This document shows, piece after piece, positions 9,097-18,352 of a stretch of 64,000 nt of DNA. The DNA comes from Thalassospira sp. MCCC 1A01148 (GTDB taxonomy: Bacteria; Pseudomonadota; Alphaproteobacteria; Rhodospirillales; Thalassospiraceae), in the NCBI RefSeq assembly GCF_001613795.1, contig NZ_LPVZ01000012.1:496001-560000 (forward strand), given 5' to 3'. The translations under genes and the position numbers were made by a program. Position 1 is the first letter of the stretch; each line of letters begins with the position of its first letter. The notes beneath the pieces were generated by a model that made no database searches, was not told where the DNA came from, and saw only the letters and a program-made list of their open reading frames with translations.

Positions 9097-11727
9097 ATGA
9101 ATCTTGTCATCGTCGAATCCCCGGCCAAAGCCAAGACGATCAACAAATATCTCGGTGACGATTTTAAGGTGCTGGCCTCATTTGGTCATATCCGTGACCT
9201 GCCCTCAAAGGATGGTTCCGTCGATACCGACAACGACTTTTCGATGGTCTGGGAAACAGACAGCCGGTCGGAAAAACAGATTCGCGAAATTGCATCGGCA
9301 GCACGTGACTCTGATACCATCTACCTCGCGACTGACCCGGATCGCGAGGGGGAAGCTATTTCGTGGCATATTCTTGAAGTTCTAGAGCAGAAAAAGCTGC
9401 TCCGCGGTCGTGATGTTCATCGCGTAGTGTTCCACGAGATCACCAAGAAAGCCGTCACCGAAGCCATCGCCAATCCGCGCGAACTCAATCAGGAGCTGGT
9501 TGATGCCTATCTGGCGCGCCGCGCGCTGGATTATCTTGTTGGCTTTAACCTTTCTCCGGTTCTGTGGCGCAAACTGCCCGGGTCGCGTTCAGCAGGGCGT
9601 GTCCAGTCCGTTGCGTTGCGGCTAATCTGCGAACGCGAAATCGAGATCGAAGCCTTCAAGCCTGATGAATACTGGTCGCTTGAGGCAGGATTTGCTGTGC
9701 CAGAAGGCAAGTTTTCAGCCCGCCTCACCCATTTGAATGGCGAGAAACTCGATAAACTTGCACTTGGCGATGAAAACGCTGCCAAGGTCGCCAAGGAAAA
9801 GGTTGAAAGCCGCAGTTACAAGGTATCGAAGGTCGAGCGCAAGGACGTAAAACGCCGTCCGCAGCCACCTTTCACGACTTCAACCCTGCAGCAGGAAGCT
9901 TCACGTAAGCTTGGCTTTGGTGCGAAGCGCACAATGCAGTTGGCCCAGCGCTTGTATGAAGGTGTCGATATCGGTGGCGAGACGGTTGGTTTGATCACCT
10001 ATATGCGTACGGATGCCGTGGTGCTTTCACAGGAAGCACTCGCCGCCGCACGCCGCCTGATCGGCAAGGATTATGGCGATCAATACCTTCCGGCCAATGC
10101 GCGCAGCTTTGCCAACAAGGCCAAGAACGCGCAGGAAGCCCACGAAGCCGTCCGTCCGACCGATCTTTTCCGCCGCCCGGAACAGGTGTCGCGTCATCTT
10201 GATAAGGACCAGTTGGCCCTTTACACGCTGATCTGGAAGCGGACCGTAGCGTGTCAGATGGAAGATGCACGCTTTGATCAGGTCGCTGTGGATCTGTCAT
10301 CGAATGACAATCACGTGGTCCTGCGCGCCAACGGATCTGTCGTTAAGTTTGATGGTTTCCTGAAGCTTTATCAGGAAGGCAAGGATGACGATTCTGATGA
10401 CGAAAAAGATCGTCGTCTGCCGCCGCTCGCAGAAGGCCAGAAGCCTGACCTGGGCAAAGTCAGCATAGATCAGCACTTCACCCAGCCTCCGCCCCGCTAT
10501 ACCGAGGCGAGCCTGGTCAAGAAGATGGAAGAGCTTGGGATTGGCCGGCCATCGACCTACGCATCAATCATCTCGGTCCTTCAGGATCGAAACTACGTCT
10601 TGCTGGATCGTCGCCGTTTCGTCGCACAGGACCGTGGTCGCCTCGTGACCGCCTTCCTGTCGAAGTTCTTTGAACGGTATGTGCAGTACAACTTCACCGC
10701 AGACCTCGAAAACCAGCTTGATGAAATCTCGATGGGCAAGCTCGCCTGGAAAGATGTTCTCAAGGATTTCTGGAAATCGTTCAAAGGCAATGTTGACGAG
10801 GCCAAGGAACTAAAGATCACCGACGTTCTTGATGCGCTTCAGGTAATGCTGGAAAACTATTTGTTCCCGCCGCGTGAAGACGGAACCGATCCGCATAAAT
10901 GCCCGAAATGCGAAGACGGTAAACTCAGCCTGAAACTTGGCAAGTTTGGCGCATTCCTTGGCTGTTCGAACTATCCGGAATGCAATTATACGCGGCCGCT
11001 TGTTGCCAATGAAAACGGTGCGGATTCCGAACTGGATGCCGGCCCCAAGGTCCTGGGTATCGACAAGGAAACCGGTAAGGAAATCACCCTTCGCAAGGGC
11101 CCGTATGGTGTTTACGTCCAGCTTGGCGAGGAAGAAGAAGTCGAAGGCAAGAACGGCAAGCCGAAAAAGGTCAAGCCAAAGCGGACCTCCCTGCCCAAGG
11201 GACTGGAACCATCTGTCGTTGACCTGACAAAGGCCGAAGAACTTCTGACCTTGCCGCGCGTTGTCGGGATCTATCCCGAAACCGGCGAGGAAATGAAAGC
11301 CAACATTGGCCGCTTTGGCCCCTATGTTCAGGCGGGCAGCATCTTTGCCTCGCTCAAAGCCGACGATGATGTTCTGACCATTGGTGAAAACCGTGCCATT
11401 ACCCTGATCGCCGACAAGCGCGAGAAGGCTGGCAAGGAAATCGGCAAACACCCCGATGATGGTGAACCGATCTTTGTTGCCGTCGGGCGCTGGGGACCGT
11501 TCGTTAAACACAAAAAAACCATCGCCAATATCCGCGATGTAGAGCGTGACGACATTACCCTTGAGATGGCAATAAAGGCCATCAAGGAAAAAGAAGCCAA
11601 ATCGGGTAAGACCACCAAGGCTTCTGCGAAAAAGACGGCGACGAAAAAAGCGCCAGCAAAAAAGAAAACCGCTGCCAAGAAACCGGCAGCGAAAAAGACC
11701 ACCAAGAAAAAGGCGGCGGCAGATTAA
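9097..11727 (+). CDS. topA: DNA topoisomerase I
   Basis: 876-residue type IA topoisomerase that relaxes negative supercoils. It starts MNLVIVESPAKAKTINKYLG, the invariant Toprim opening. The Toprim DxD block (LATDPDREGEAISWH) and the active-site tyrosine in LITYMRTDA (Tyr302) are present. One four-cysteine zinc ribbon (CPKCxxG...CSNYPEC) and repeated topoisomerase C-terminal modules (GPYGVYVQLG, GRFGPYVQAG, GRWGPFVKH) follow. The tail is a Lys/Ala-rich stretch typical of alphaproteobacterial TopA that probably binds DNA or RNA polymerase. The ATG at 9097 was chosen over a GTG 25 codons upstream because that one coincides with the predicted transcript start. rnr follows 48 bases downstream. 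Confidence 0.97.
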   Translation: MNLVIVESPAKAKTINKYLGDDFKVLASFGHIRDLPSKDGSVDTDNDFSMVWETDSRSEKQIREIASAARDSDTIYLATDPDREGEAISWHILEVLEQKKLLRGRDVHRVVFHEITKKAVTEAIANPRELNQELVDAYLARRALDYLVGFNLSPVLWRKLPGSRSAGRVQSVALRLICEREIEIEAFKPDEYWSLEAGFAVPEGKFSARLTHLNGEKLDKLALGDENAAKVAKEKVESRSYKVSKVERKDVKRRPQPPFTTSTLQQEASRKLGFGAKRTMQLAQRLYEGVDIGGETVGLITYMRTDAVVLSQEALAAARRLIGKDYGDQYLPANARSFANKAKNAQEAHEAVRPTDLFRRPEQVSRHLDKDQLALYTLIWKRTVACQMEDARFDQVAVDLSSNDNHVVLRANGSVVKFDGFLKLYQEGKDDDSDDEKDRRLPPLAEGQKPDLGKVSIDQHFTQPPPRYTEASLVKKMEELGIGRPSTYASIISVLQDRNYVLLDRRRFVAQDRGRLVTAFLSKFFERYVQYNFTADLENQLDEISMGKLAWKDVLKDFWKSFKGNVDEAKELKITDVLDALQVMLENYLFPPREDGTDPHKCPKCEDGKLSLKLGKFGAFLGCSNYPECNYTRPLVANENGADSELDAGPKVLGIDKETGKEITLRKGPYGVYVQLGEEEEVEGKNGKPKKVKPKRTSLPKGLEPSVVDLTKAEELLTLPRVVGIYPETGEEMKANIGRFGPYVQAGSIFASLKADDDVLTIGENRAITLIADKREKAGKEIGKHPDDGEPIFVAVGRWGPFVKHKKTIANIRDVERDDITLEMAIKAIKEKEAKSGKTTKASAKKTATKKAPAKKKTAAKKPAAKKTTKKKAAAD

Positions 11728-11775
11728 CTGCCGCCTTCCTTTTCTCTGGAATACCTATGAAAGGACGCCGCAACG

Positions 11776-14208
11776 TTGGCGAACGATACAGAAGACAAAA
11801 AGCACTTCCCGACCAAGGAAGAGATTATCGAATTCATCGATATGAGCCCGACACCCGTTGGGAAGCGAGAGATCGCGCGCGCCTTTAACATCAAGGGCGC
11901 AGCCAAGATCGAACTCAAGAAGATCCTGAAAGAACTGAAAATCGGCGGCGATGTCGTCAAGGGACGGCGGCGCTTTGACAAGCCTGACCGCCTGCCCCCG
12001 GTTGAGGTGCTTGAAATCACCGGGATTGATGATGATGGCGAAGTCCTGGCCAAACCGAATGTCTGGAAGCATGACTATGACCCGCCGCTGATCGTGGTGA
12101 AGTCGATCCGCCGTGGCGGCCCAAGTGCACCGGGTATCGGTGACAAGATTTTGGCCAAGCTGCGCTATACCGGCAAGCATACCTATGAAGCCAGCATCAT
12201 GCGGGTCCTTGGAAGCGGGCCACAGCGCGTCTTGGGACTTTATCGCCCCAACGAACGCGAAGGCCGCGTTGTGCCCACAGATCGCAAGGATAGCGGCGAG
12301 ATTGCAGTCCCGCTTGATGATCATCCTGATCTGGAAAGCGGTGCACTGGTTCTGACCGAAATCCTGCCGGGCAAGCATTTCGGATTGCGCAAAGGCCGTA
12401 TCACCGAGGTTCTTGGCAATATCAACGAGCCAAAATCCATTAGCCTGGTGTCGATCCATGCGCGCGGCATTCCGTTTGAATTCCCGCCTGAAGTCGAGCT
12501 TCAGGCGCGTGAGTCCAAGGCCACACCACTGGGCAAACGTACAGACCTGCGCGATATTCCGCTGGTCACCATTGATGGCGCCGATGCGCGGGACTTTGAC
12601 GATGCTGTCTGGGCTGAAGCCGACCCGGATCCCGCCAATGAGGGTGGCTGGCACATCATGGTCGCGATTGCCGACGTGTCTTGGTACGTGCGTCCGGGCG
12701 ATGCGCTTGATCGTGAGGCGGTCAAACGCGGCAATAGCTGCTATTTCCCGGATCGCGTGGTACCGATGCTGCCGTTTGAGCTTTCGAATGGCTGGTGTTC
12801 GCTTGTCCCGCATGAAGATCGCGGTTGCATGGCGGTAGAGATGTGGCTTGATAAGCACGGCCACAAACTTCGTCATAAATTCTGCCGTGGCATGATGCGC
12901 TCGGCGGCGCGTCTGACCTATGATCAGGTTCAGCGCGCTATGGACGGCCAGCCGGACGAAACCACCGGTCCGCTGGTTGATACCATCATCAAACCGCTTT
13001 ACGGCGCGTTCAATGCATTTTTGGAAGCTCGCAAGAAGCGTGGCGTACTCGAACTTGATGTGCCCGAACGCAAAATCGAGCTGAATGATCAGGGACAGAT
13101 CATTGCCATCGCACCGCGCGCACGATTTGACAGTCACAAGCTGATCGAAGAGTTCATGATCGCGGCCAACGTGTGTGCGGCAGAAGAGCTCGAACGCATC
13201 AAACAGCCCTGCATGTACCGTATCCACGATGCCCCGAGCGAAGAGAAGCTTGAAGCCCTGCACGAATTCCTTGAGGGTGCCGGATACAAGCTAAACAAGG
13301 CATCGGTCCTCAAACCGCGTGATTTCAACCGCATCCTTGAGCTCGCCAAGGACACGCCTGAGGCTGAACTGATTAACACAGTCGTGCTCCGCAGCCAGTC
13401 ACAGGCAATGTATAGCCCCGACAATATCGGGCACTTCGGGCTTGCGCTTAAGAAATACGCGCACTTCACCTCCCCGATCCGTCGTTATGCCGACCTTCTG
13501 GTCCATCGCGCCCTGATCGCAGGCCTCAAGCTTGGTGAAGGCGGACTAACGCCTGAAGAAGGCGAACGGTTCGAGCAGATCGGTGAAGATATATCGGGCA
13601 CCGAACGGCGTGCCGCCATGGCCGAGCGCGATGCGGTTGACCGGTATGTTGCGGCCTATATGTCCGATAAGGTCGGCGCAGAGTTCCCCGGCAAGATTTC
13701 CGGGGTGACGCATTTCGGACTGTTCATATCGCTGAACGAAACCGGTGCCGACGGCTTGGTTCCGATATCCACCCTCCCCGATGACTATTACATCCATGAT
13801 GCGGCGAGCCACGCGCTGGTCGGGCAGAACCGGGGAAAGAAATTCCAGTTGGGCGATACGGTTGTCGTTCGGATCGCCGATGCTGATGCCGCCACGGGTT
13901 CTTTGGCCCTGCGCCTTGCAGAGCATGCCGACATCACCGAACGTGACCTGATTGAGCGCCCGCGTGGACGTCGTGGATCTGGCAAACGGCGCGGTAGCCC
14001 GGGTGATCGCAACCACCGGCATGGCAGCAAGCCAGGATTCCGGTCTGGTCCGCGCGACGCACACGGTGCCGGCGGGGCCTCCGCGACCAAGTCGAAGGGC
14101 AGGAAAGCCGGAGCCAAGAAAAAGACAACGCCGAAAAAGCAACGCAAACTGGTGGCATCCAACCGTGCGGCGCGCAACTCGGCAAAACAGGGGCCGAAGT
14201 CGGATTAA
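11776..14208 (+). CDS. rnr: Ribonuclease R
   Basis: 810-residue 3'-5' exoribonuclease of the RNB family, able to degrade structured RNA. The N-terminal winged helix (PTPVGKREIARAF) and cold-shock domains lead into the catalytic RNB block beginning IDGADARDFDDAV near residue 266, whose aspartates bind magnesium. A C-terminal S1 domain (GKISGVTHFGLFISL) and a Gly/Arg/Lys-rich basic tail of about 90 residues complete the normal layout. The start is a TTG at 11776 with AAAGGA about ten bases upstream; an ATG at 11757 is out of frame. It is probably co-transcribed with topA and ends at a strong terminator. Confidence 0.95.
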   Translation: MANDTEDKKHFPTKEEIIEFIDMSPTPVGKREIARAFNIKGAAKIELKKILKELKIGGDVVKGRRRFDKPDRLPPVEVLEITGIDDDGEVLAKPNVWKHDYDPPLIVVKSIRRGGPSAPGIGDKILAKLRYTGKHTYEASIMRVLGSGPQRVLGLYRPNEREGRVVPTDRKDSGEIAVPLDDHPDLESGALVLTEILPGKHFGLRKGRITEVLGNINEPKSISLVSIHARGIPFEFPPEVELQARESKATPLGKRTDLRDIPLVTIDGADARDFDDAVWAEADPDPANEGGWHIMVAIADVSWYVRPGDALDREAVKRGNSCYFPDRVVPMLPFELSNGWCSLVPHEDRGCMAVEMWLDKHGHKLRHKFCRGMMRSAARLTYDQVQRAMDGQPDETTGPLVDTIIKPLYGAFNAFLEARKKRGVLELDVPERKIELNDQGQIIAIAPRARFDSHKLIEEFMIAANVCAAEELERIKQPCMYRIHDAPSEEKLEALHEFLEGAGYKLNKASVLKPRDFNRILELAKDTPEAELINTVVLRSQSQAMYSPDNIGHFGLALKKYAHFTSPIRRYADLLVHRALIAGLKLGEGGLTPEEGERFEQIGEDISGTERRAAMAERDAVDRYVAAYMSDKVGAEFPGKISGVTHFGLFISLNETGADGLVPISTLPDDYYIHDAASHALVGQNRGKKFQLGDTVVVRIADADAATGSLALRLAEHADITERDLIERPRGRRGSGKRRGSPGDRNHRHGSKPGFRSGPRDAHGAGGASATKSKGRKAGAKKKTTPKKQRKLVASNRAARNSAKQGPKSD

Positions 14209-14231
14209 ACCGATTGATCCCGCGAAACGAC

Positions 14232-14259
14232 AAAAGGCGGCCTATATGGCCGCCTTTTT
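14232..14259. terminator. Rho-independent terminator after rnr
   Basis: AAAAGGCGGCC-TATA-TGGCCGCCTTTTT: strong GC stem flanked by A residues on the left and T residues on the right, so it can serve both rnr and the convergent Hpt-domain gene. Confidence 0.85.
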
Positions 14260-14288
14260 CAGTTTACCACGAACGTTCCGGCAAATGA

Positions 14289-15071
14289 TCAGAGCATGGT
14301 TTCGATGAACTTCGCGAGATGTTCGGCAGTCTGCTTGCCCCGGTTGCTAATGATCGCGACGTTCTGCGGCAAACCTTCCAGATCCGGATGAGACGCATCG
14401 AAGCTTGTCAAAAGGCCCAGTTTTTTGTCCGCCAGCGTTTTCATCGCCGCCAGAGCGCGGATCAGTTCAATCCCGCTCAGCCCATCCAGCACGGCAGCGG
14501 TAATCACGGCATCCGGGCGTGATTGCACGACGGTCTCGAACGCCTCGACCGCTGAGCGGGCCGTAATGGTCCGGAATCCCTTTTCACGCAGCTCACGCTG
14601 CAGAAAATGGCCCTGCACGGCTGTAGCTGTGACCAAAAGGACTTCCTTGTTCTGTGCGACCGCCACGTTCGAGGTCTTGTTCTTTTCATCGGCTTTGACG
14701 CTTCGGGTCGGCAAGGAGCGAAGGATACGGGTTTCTTCTTCTGCCTGCGGGTTCGTACCGCTTTCGATGATCTCTCGAATCCAGCTGGTGAAATCGACCA
14801 ACGATGCCGCTTCAAGGTCATCAATTTCGCTCAGATCCGCGATATAGTCCTCAAGTCGATGGGCAATCGCACCGACCAAAGGAAACCCGAACGATCCGGC
14901 CAGACCTTTGACGGTGTGGGCTTCGCGCCGAAGTTCAGCAATACCCGGCTCTGCTTCATCCATGCCGCCCGCAACACGGTCGATCGTTGTTTCAATGCGA
15001 TCAATGCGTTCCAGCGTGTCCTCAATGAAGTCCTGTTTCAGACCGGCAACGACGGCATCTGCATTTCCCAT
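14289..15071 (-). CDS. Hpt-domain protein with degenerate receiver domain
   Basis: 260 residues. The N-terminal half is a histidine phosphotransfer domain with the phospho-acceptor His52 in AHTVKGLAGSFGF followed by the usual HRLEDY helix. After a linker, residues 143-260 have receiver-like secondary structure (VLLVTATAVQ, then DAVITAAVLDGLSGIELIRAL), but the acidic pocket (DD) is replaced by TAT and the phospho-acceptor Asp by Ala near 192. So the Hpt part looks functional and the receiver does not. The start ATG at 15071 has an AAAGGAGT ribosome binding site seven bases away; a frame ten codons longer has none. It sits on the opposite strand between rnr and the DUF983 gene, without a kinase nearby, so its phosphorelay partners are unknown. 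Confidence 0.75.
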   Translation of the reverse strand: MGNADAVVAGLKQDFIEDTLERIDRIETTIDRVAGGMDEAEPGIAELRREAHTVKGLAGSFGFPLVGAIAHRLEDYIADLSEIDDLEAASLVDFTSWIREIIESGTNPQAEEETRILRSLPTRSVKADEKNKTSNVAVAQNKEVLLVTATAVQGHFLQRELREKGFRTITARSAVEAFETVVQSRPDAVITAAVLDGLSGIELIRALAAMKTLADKKLGLLTSFDASHPDLEGLPQNVAIISNRGKQTAEHLAKFIETML

Positions 15072-15259
15072 TGGGCACTCCTTTGGCAACTGTTCGATCA
15101 AGCAAACGTTACCATAAATGCGCCCGCAAGGTGAAAATGGCGGGTCGATTTTACTTGCCTGCGCGATCGAACATCATGATGATGGCTTACCGTTTCAATG
15201 CCCGTTTTCGTCACCCGGATCAAGTGCGCGTTGAGAGGCGACAGGAGTAAATTTTGACC

Positions 15260-15664
15260 ATGAATGCCCCACACGATCTTTCCCCGCAAACAAATGACAC
15301 CGCCCCCGACCAGAATGGCAGTCGCATCATGACTGGCCTGCGTCGTGGTTTTCGGCGAAAATGTCCGAACTGTGGCCATGGCTTTGCCTTTGGCGGGTAT
15401 CTGAAGTTACGCCCGGAATGTGATGTGTGCAGCCATCCGATTGGTGAGTACCGCTGCGACGATGCCCCACCCTATTTCACAATCTTTTTGGTCGGGCATA
15501 TTGTCGTGCCGGGCGCACTGGCGATGGAACAAAATTTCAGCCCGTCGATGGCATTGCAGCTTTCGATTTGGCTTCCGGCAACAGTCGCGCTGTGTCTTGC
15601 AATATTGCCCTTTATCAAGGGGGCTGTCCTTGGCACTCAGTGGGCCATGCGCATCAAGGGATAG
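15260..15664 (+). CDS. DUF983 family zinc-ribbon membrane protein
   Basis: 134 residues from the ATG; a TTG two codons upstream (15254) is closer to the AGGAG at 15243-15247 and may be the real start. Two CxxC pairs (CPNCGHGF and CDVCSHPI) form a zinc ribbon near the N-terminus, followed by DDAPPYFTIFLVGHI, the signature of DUF983, and two transmembrane segments. The function of this family is unknown. In many Rhodospirillales it lies next to rnr and rpmG, as here. Confidence 0.85.
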   Translation: MNAPHDLSPQTNDTAPDQNGSRIMTGLRRGFRRKCPNCGHGFAFGGYLKLRPECDVCSHPIGEYRCDDAPPYFTIFLVGHIVVPGALAMEQNFSPSMALQLSIWLPATVALCLAILPFIKGAVLGTQWAMRIKG

Positions 15665-15735
15665 TCGTTAGCCAACCAGCATTTTTTTGATTAGAATGCG
15701 TAGGTTACCTTACCTGAAATCAACGGATTGTTTAG

Positions 15736-17367
15736 TTGGTCGCACCAGGCATTTTTCAGAACACCAGTGACACAATCGACAACGGCATACGCTGTTTCCA
15801 ACGCATATGCGCGGTTGTTGGCCTTTCTGTTGTTCTGTCTGCTTGCGCAAGTTCACCGAACGTTGGTGTTAGCTCGCCAGATGATCCACAAACTCAGGAA
15901 TTGATTTCCCAGACAATCGAACTGGTCGCAACGCGCTATATAGACCCAATCAGCCGCGAGCAGATCCTGGTTAATACTCTGGATGGCCTCTCAGCAATTG
16001 ACGATGACATCCGCGTTGATATCACGCCCAATGACCTGATCCTGCAGTATGAAAAGAAAACCGTCGACCGGATCGCATTGCCAGTTGTCTCTGGCGAAGC
16101 CAATGATCAGGACAATCTGCAGATTTGGTCAGAGATCACGCTTCGTGGCCTTGCAAGCTATCGTGCGCATTCTGCCAAACTCCGAAACACGGCGACGAAA
16201 GACGTCGAGTCCGCTCTGATCAGCGGTGCGATCCGTAATCTTGACCGATATAGCCGCTATGAGGGCCCGGAACGCGCAGAAAATGCACGTAACCGCCGTG
16301 ATGGATATATCGGCATTGGCGTAAGGGTTGTTGGCGGCACCGGCTATCCCGTCGTCAAACTTGTTCATGCCGACAGCCCCGCCGCACGCGCAGGGCTTAA
16401 TGCTGGCGACCAGATTGTTACCGTCAATGGTCTGGACATGTATGGCAAGGCCAGCCGATACACCGCTGACCTGTTGCATGGCGAAGAAGGAAGTTCCGTC
16501 CTGATTGAGGTAAATGCCGCCAATAGTGGTGCGATTACCCCGATCGAAATTCTGCGTGAAAGGGTGATTGACCGAACTGTCTTCACCGAGATCCGCGACA
16601 ACGTCCTGATCGCACGGATTAGCAGCTTTAACTCGGCAACAGCGTCAACTCTTGCCGATAACATCATGAAGGCCAAGCTTTATAACGGCGGTCTTCATGG
16701 GGTTATTCTTGATCTTCGCGGCAATCGCGGTGGGTTGCTTCAACAGGGTGTGGCCGTCGCAGACCTGTTTCTTGCCGACGGCCCAATCGGCAAGACCTTT
16801 TCACGTGTTATGGCCGCGCGTCACGAATTTCAGGCAGAAACAAAAGACCTGACCGAAGGTGCGCCGCTTGTGATCCTGATTGACGGGCGTACAGCGTCTT
16901 CTGCCGAACTGGTCGCAGCAGCCCTTCAGGACCGTCATCGCGCTGTTCTGATTGGCTCGACAAGCTTTGGCAAGGGTTCCGTGCAGGCAATCAACGATTT
17001 ACCGAACCATGGAACGCTGACCTTTACCTGGTCACGCATCACCGCACCGTCTGGTTACACTTTTGACAGGATTGGTCTGTTCCCGGCGATTTGCACGCAG
17101 CCAGAGGACGGTACCACACCGATACATTACGTCACCGACGCCCTGTCGCAACGTGACAAAATCGCTTCTGTGATGACGAAATGGCGCAACCTCGACTATC
17201 AGGATGAAAAATCCCGTCGCGAGCTTCGCGATGTCTGTCCCGCGAGTTCAAATGGGACAGCATTTGATGTCGACGTCGCCCTGGAACTTCTGAAAAATCA
17301 CCGTGAATACAAGAATCTGGCCTATGCCGGACAAGAGGAAATCGCGGATACATTTGCCAGCCAATAA
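15736..17367 (+). CDS. S41 family C-terminal processing protease, predicted lipoprotein
   Basis: 543 residues. A lipobox LSAC (34-37) after a hydrophobic stretch predicts a lipoprotein anchored at Cys37. A PDZ domain (GYIGIGVRVVGG, then DSPAARAGLNAGDQIVTVNG) is followed by the S41 core, with the serine in TASSAEL (Ser389) and the lysine in FGKGSVQ (Lys413) forming the Ser/Lys dyad. Such proteases cut the C-termini of periplasmic or membrane proteins and can trim peptidoglycan hydrolases. Only a TTG start at 15736 is available upstream of the signal region. It lies between the DUF983 gene and rpmG, a position where this family is not obligatory, so no specific substrate can be suggested. Confidence 0.85.
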   Translation: MVAPGIFQNTSDTIDNGIRCFQRICAVVGLSVVLSACASSPNVGVSSPDDPQTQELISQTIELVATRYIDPISREQILVNTLDGLSAIDDDIRVDITPNDLILQYEKKTVDRIALPVVSGEANDQDNLQIWSEITLRGLASYRAHSAKLRNTATKDVESALISGAIRNLDRYSRYEGPERAENARNRRDGYIGIGVRVVGGTGYPVVKLVHADSPAARAGLNAGDQIVTVNGLDMYGKASRYTADLLHGEEGSSVLIEVNAANSGAITPIEILRERVIDRTVFTEIRDNVLIARISSFNSATASTLADNIMKAKLYNGGLHGVILDLRGNRGGLLQQGVAVADLFLADGPIGKTFSRVMAARHEFQAETKDLTEGAPLVILIDGRTASSAELVAAALQDRHRAVLIGSTSFGKGSVQAINDLPNHGTLTFTWSRITAPSGYTFDRIGLFPAICTQPEDGTTPIHYVTDALSQRDKIASVMTKWRNLDYQDEKSRRELRDVCPASSNGTAFDVDVALELLKNHREYKNLAYAGQEEIADTFASQ

Positions 17368-17394
17368 ATTTGCATTCTTTTTTGCCAAAATGGC

Positions 17395-17422
17395 TTGACA
17401 CTCTGCTGATAACCTTTATGTT
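17395..17422 (+). promoter_or_regulatory. Predicted sigma-70 promoter of rpmG
   Basis: Consensus TTGACA (17395-17400), 16-base spacer and TATGTT (17417-17422), 40 bases ahead of the rpmG ATG. This gives rpmG its own transcript, bounded downstream by a strong terminator. Confidence 0.7.
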
Positions 17423-17461
17423 CCGCGGCCTGAGATACACCTGAACACAGGATGCAGAGAC

Positions 17462-17629
17462 ATGGCGAAGCCCGCTTCGATCCTCGTAAAGTTGGTAAGC
17501 ACCGCAGACACCGGTTACTTCTATGTTGTTAAGAAGAACCCGCGGAATACCACCGAGAAATTCCAGTTTCGCAAGTACGACCCGGTCGTGCGTAAGCACG
17601 TCGTGTTCAAAGAAGCGAAAATGAAGTAA
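17462..17629 (+). CDS. rpmG: 50S ribosomal protein L33
   Basis: 55-residue ribosomal protein ([20 protein letters not shown]... ending [11 protein letters not shown]). It is the proteobacterial form without zinc-binding cysteines. Length and sequence match alphaproteobacterial L33 along the whole chain, including [18 protein letters not shown]. It has its own promoter and terminator. Confidence 0.96.
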   Translation: MAKPASILVKLVSTADTGYFYVVKKNPRNTTEKFQFRKYDPVVRKHVVFKEAKMK

Positions 17630-17659
17630 TCCAGTTCTTCGGAACCGGTTACAAAGATC

Positions 17660-17697
17660 AAAAAAGGACGTGTTCTTCGGAACACGTCCTTTTTTGT
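17660..17697 (+). terminator. Rho-independent terminator of rpmG
   Basis: AAAAAGGACGTGTTC-TTCG-GAACACGTCCTTTTTT: a long perfect stem closed by a stable TTCG tetraloop and a T-run. It is symmetrical enough to serve the convergent DUF423 gene too. Confidence 0.93.
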
Positions 17698-17742
17698 TTC
17701 TACCCGCCTCTACCTGCTGCGATGCTAGACTTGATGTCGATA

Positions 17743-18117
17743 TCAGCCAAAGCGGCGATACCCTGCTGCTGCCAGCAACAACCAGCCACCGATAAAGGCA
17801 AAGCCACCAATCGGCGCGACCGCACCAAAGGCGGAAATGCTGCTAAAGGCGATGGCATACAACGATCCGCAAAAGAACAAGATACCGATCAGCATCGCAT
17901 ATGCGGCAAAGCGCAGGAACTTTTCGTCCCGCACATGATGCACAAGACCGGCAACTGCAGCCAGTGCAACTGCATGGGTCAACTGATAGTGAGCGCCCTT
18001 CTCAACAAGGCTGCGCGCATAGTCCATATCACTGCCTGTCATACCATGCGCAGCAAACGCGCCTAGCGCGACGGCCATAGCACCATTCAATCCGGCCATA
18101 ACGACAGATAAACGCAT
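17743..18117 (-). CDS. DUF423 family small membrane protein
   Basis: 124 residues with four predicted transmembrane segments. It opens with AGLNGAMAVALGAFAAHGM, the family signature (AALxGxxAVxLGAFGAHGL), and ends GGFAFIGGWLLLAAAGYR. The family (E. coli YgdD) has no established function. GGGGA eight bases ahead of the ATG supports the start. It stands downstream of a candidate small RNA locus and the Crp-family gene on the same strand. Confidence 0.88.
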   Translation of the reverse strand: MRLSVVMAGLNGAMAVALGAFAAHGMTGSDMDYARSLVEKGAHYQLTHAVALAAVAGLVHHVRDEKFLRFAAYAMLIGILFFCGSLYAIAFSSISAFGAVAPIGGFAFIGGWLLLAAAGYRRFG

Positions 18118-18194
18118 TGTTGATCCCCTGTCTTAATAAGCATTTGTCTTGCTTACCTTAGTCAGGCCGCTGATGGTGCGCCATGCGAAAACGC

Positions 18195-18226
18195 AAAAAA
18201 ATGGCCGTACAATAAATGTACGGCCA
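18195..18226 (-). terminator. Strong rho-independent terminator (minus strand) in the crp-DUF423 gap
   Basis: TGGCCGTACA-TTTAT-TGTACGGCCA followed by seven T residues on the minus strand. It lies about 130 bases past the Crp-family stop codon, further than expected for a simple gene terminator, which leaves room for a separate small transcript. Confidence 0.88.
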
Positions 18227-18271
18227 GTAACTCTCTTGGGGGAGATGTGCCGGATCATCGAAACGTCCGCC
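18195..18271 (-). ncRNA. Candidate small RNA downstream of the Crp-family gene
   Basis: Inference, not a recognised family. A perfect CRP-type site is centred about 45 bases before a possible start near 18270; CATAAC (minus strand, 18277-18282) could be the -10 element. A strong terminator ends the putative 75-base RNA. The RNA would carry AUCUCCCCCAAG, an unpaired anti-Shine-Dalgarno-like stretch. That stretch is complementary to the ribosome binding site of the Crp-family gene (CUUGGGGGGAU just before its ATG) over eleven pairs with one bulged U. Alternatively this is merely the 3' untranslated region of the regulator's mRNA. Confidence 0.3.
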
Positions 18272-18307
18272 ACACCGTTATGTTTACCTGTCGATTTAAC
18301 CTTACTC

Positions 18308-18323
18308 TGTGACAGCCATCACA
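18308..18323. promoter_or_regulatory. CRP-type binding site
   Basis: TGTGA-CAGCCA-TCACA is a perfect match to the E. coli CRP arms TGTGA-N6-TCACA. It lies between the stop codon of the Crp-family gene and DUF423, about 45 bases upstream of the possible start of the small RNA, the spacing expected of an activator site overlapping the -35 region. Confidence 0.6.
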
Positions 18324-18352
18324 TATCGGCCAAAAAATCACACAAATCGCAG

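Noticed and set aside
11755-13263. 502-codon frame antisense to rnr
   Set aside because: Long only because the opposite gene is GC-biased; no family recognised, no ribosome binding site, while rnr is certain.
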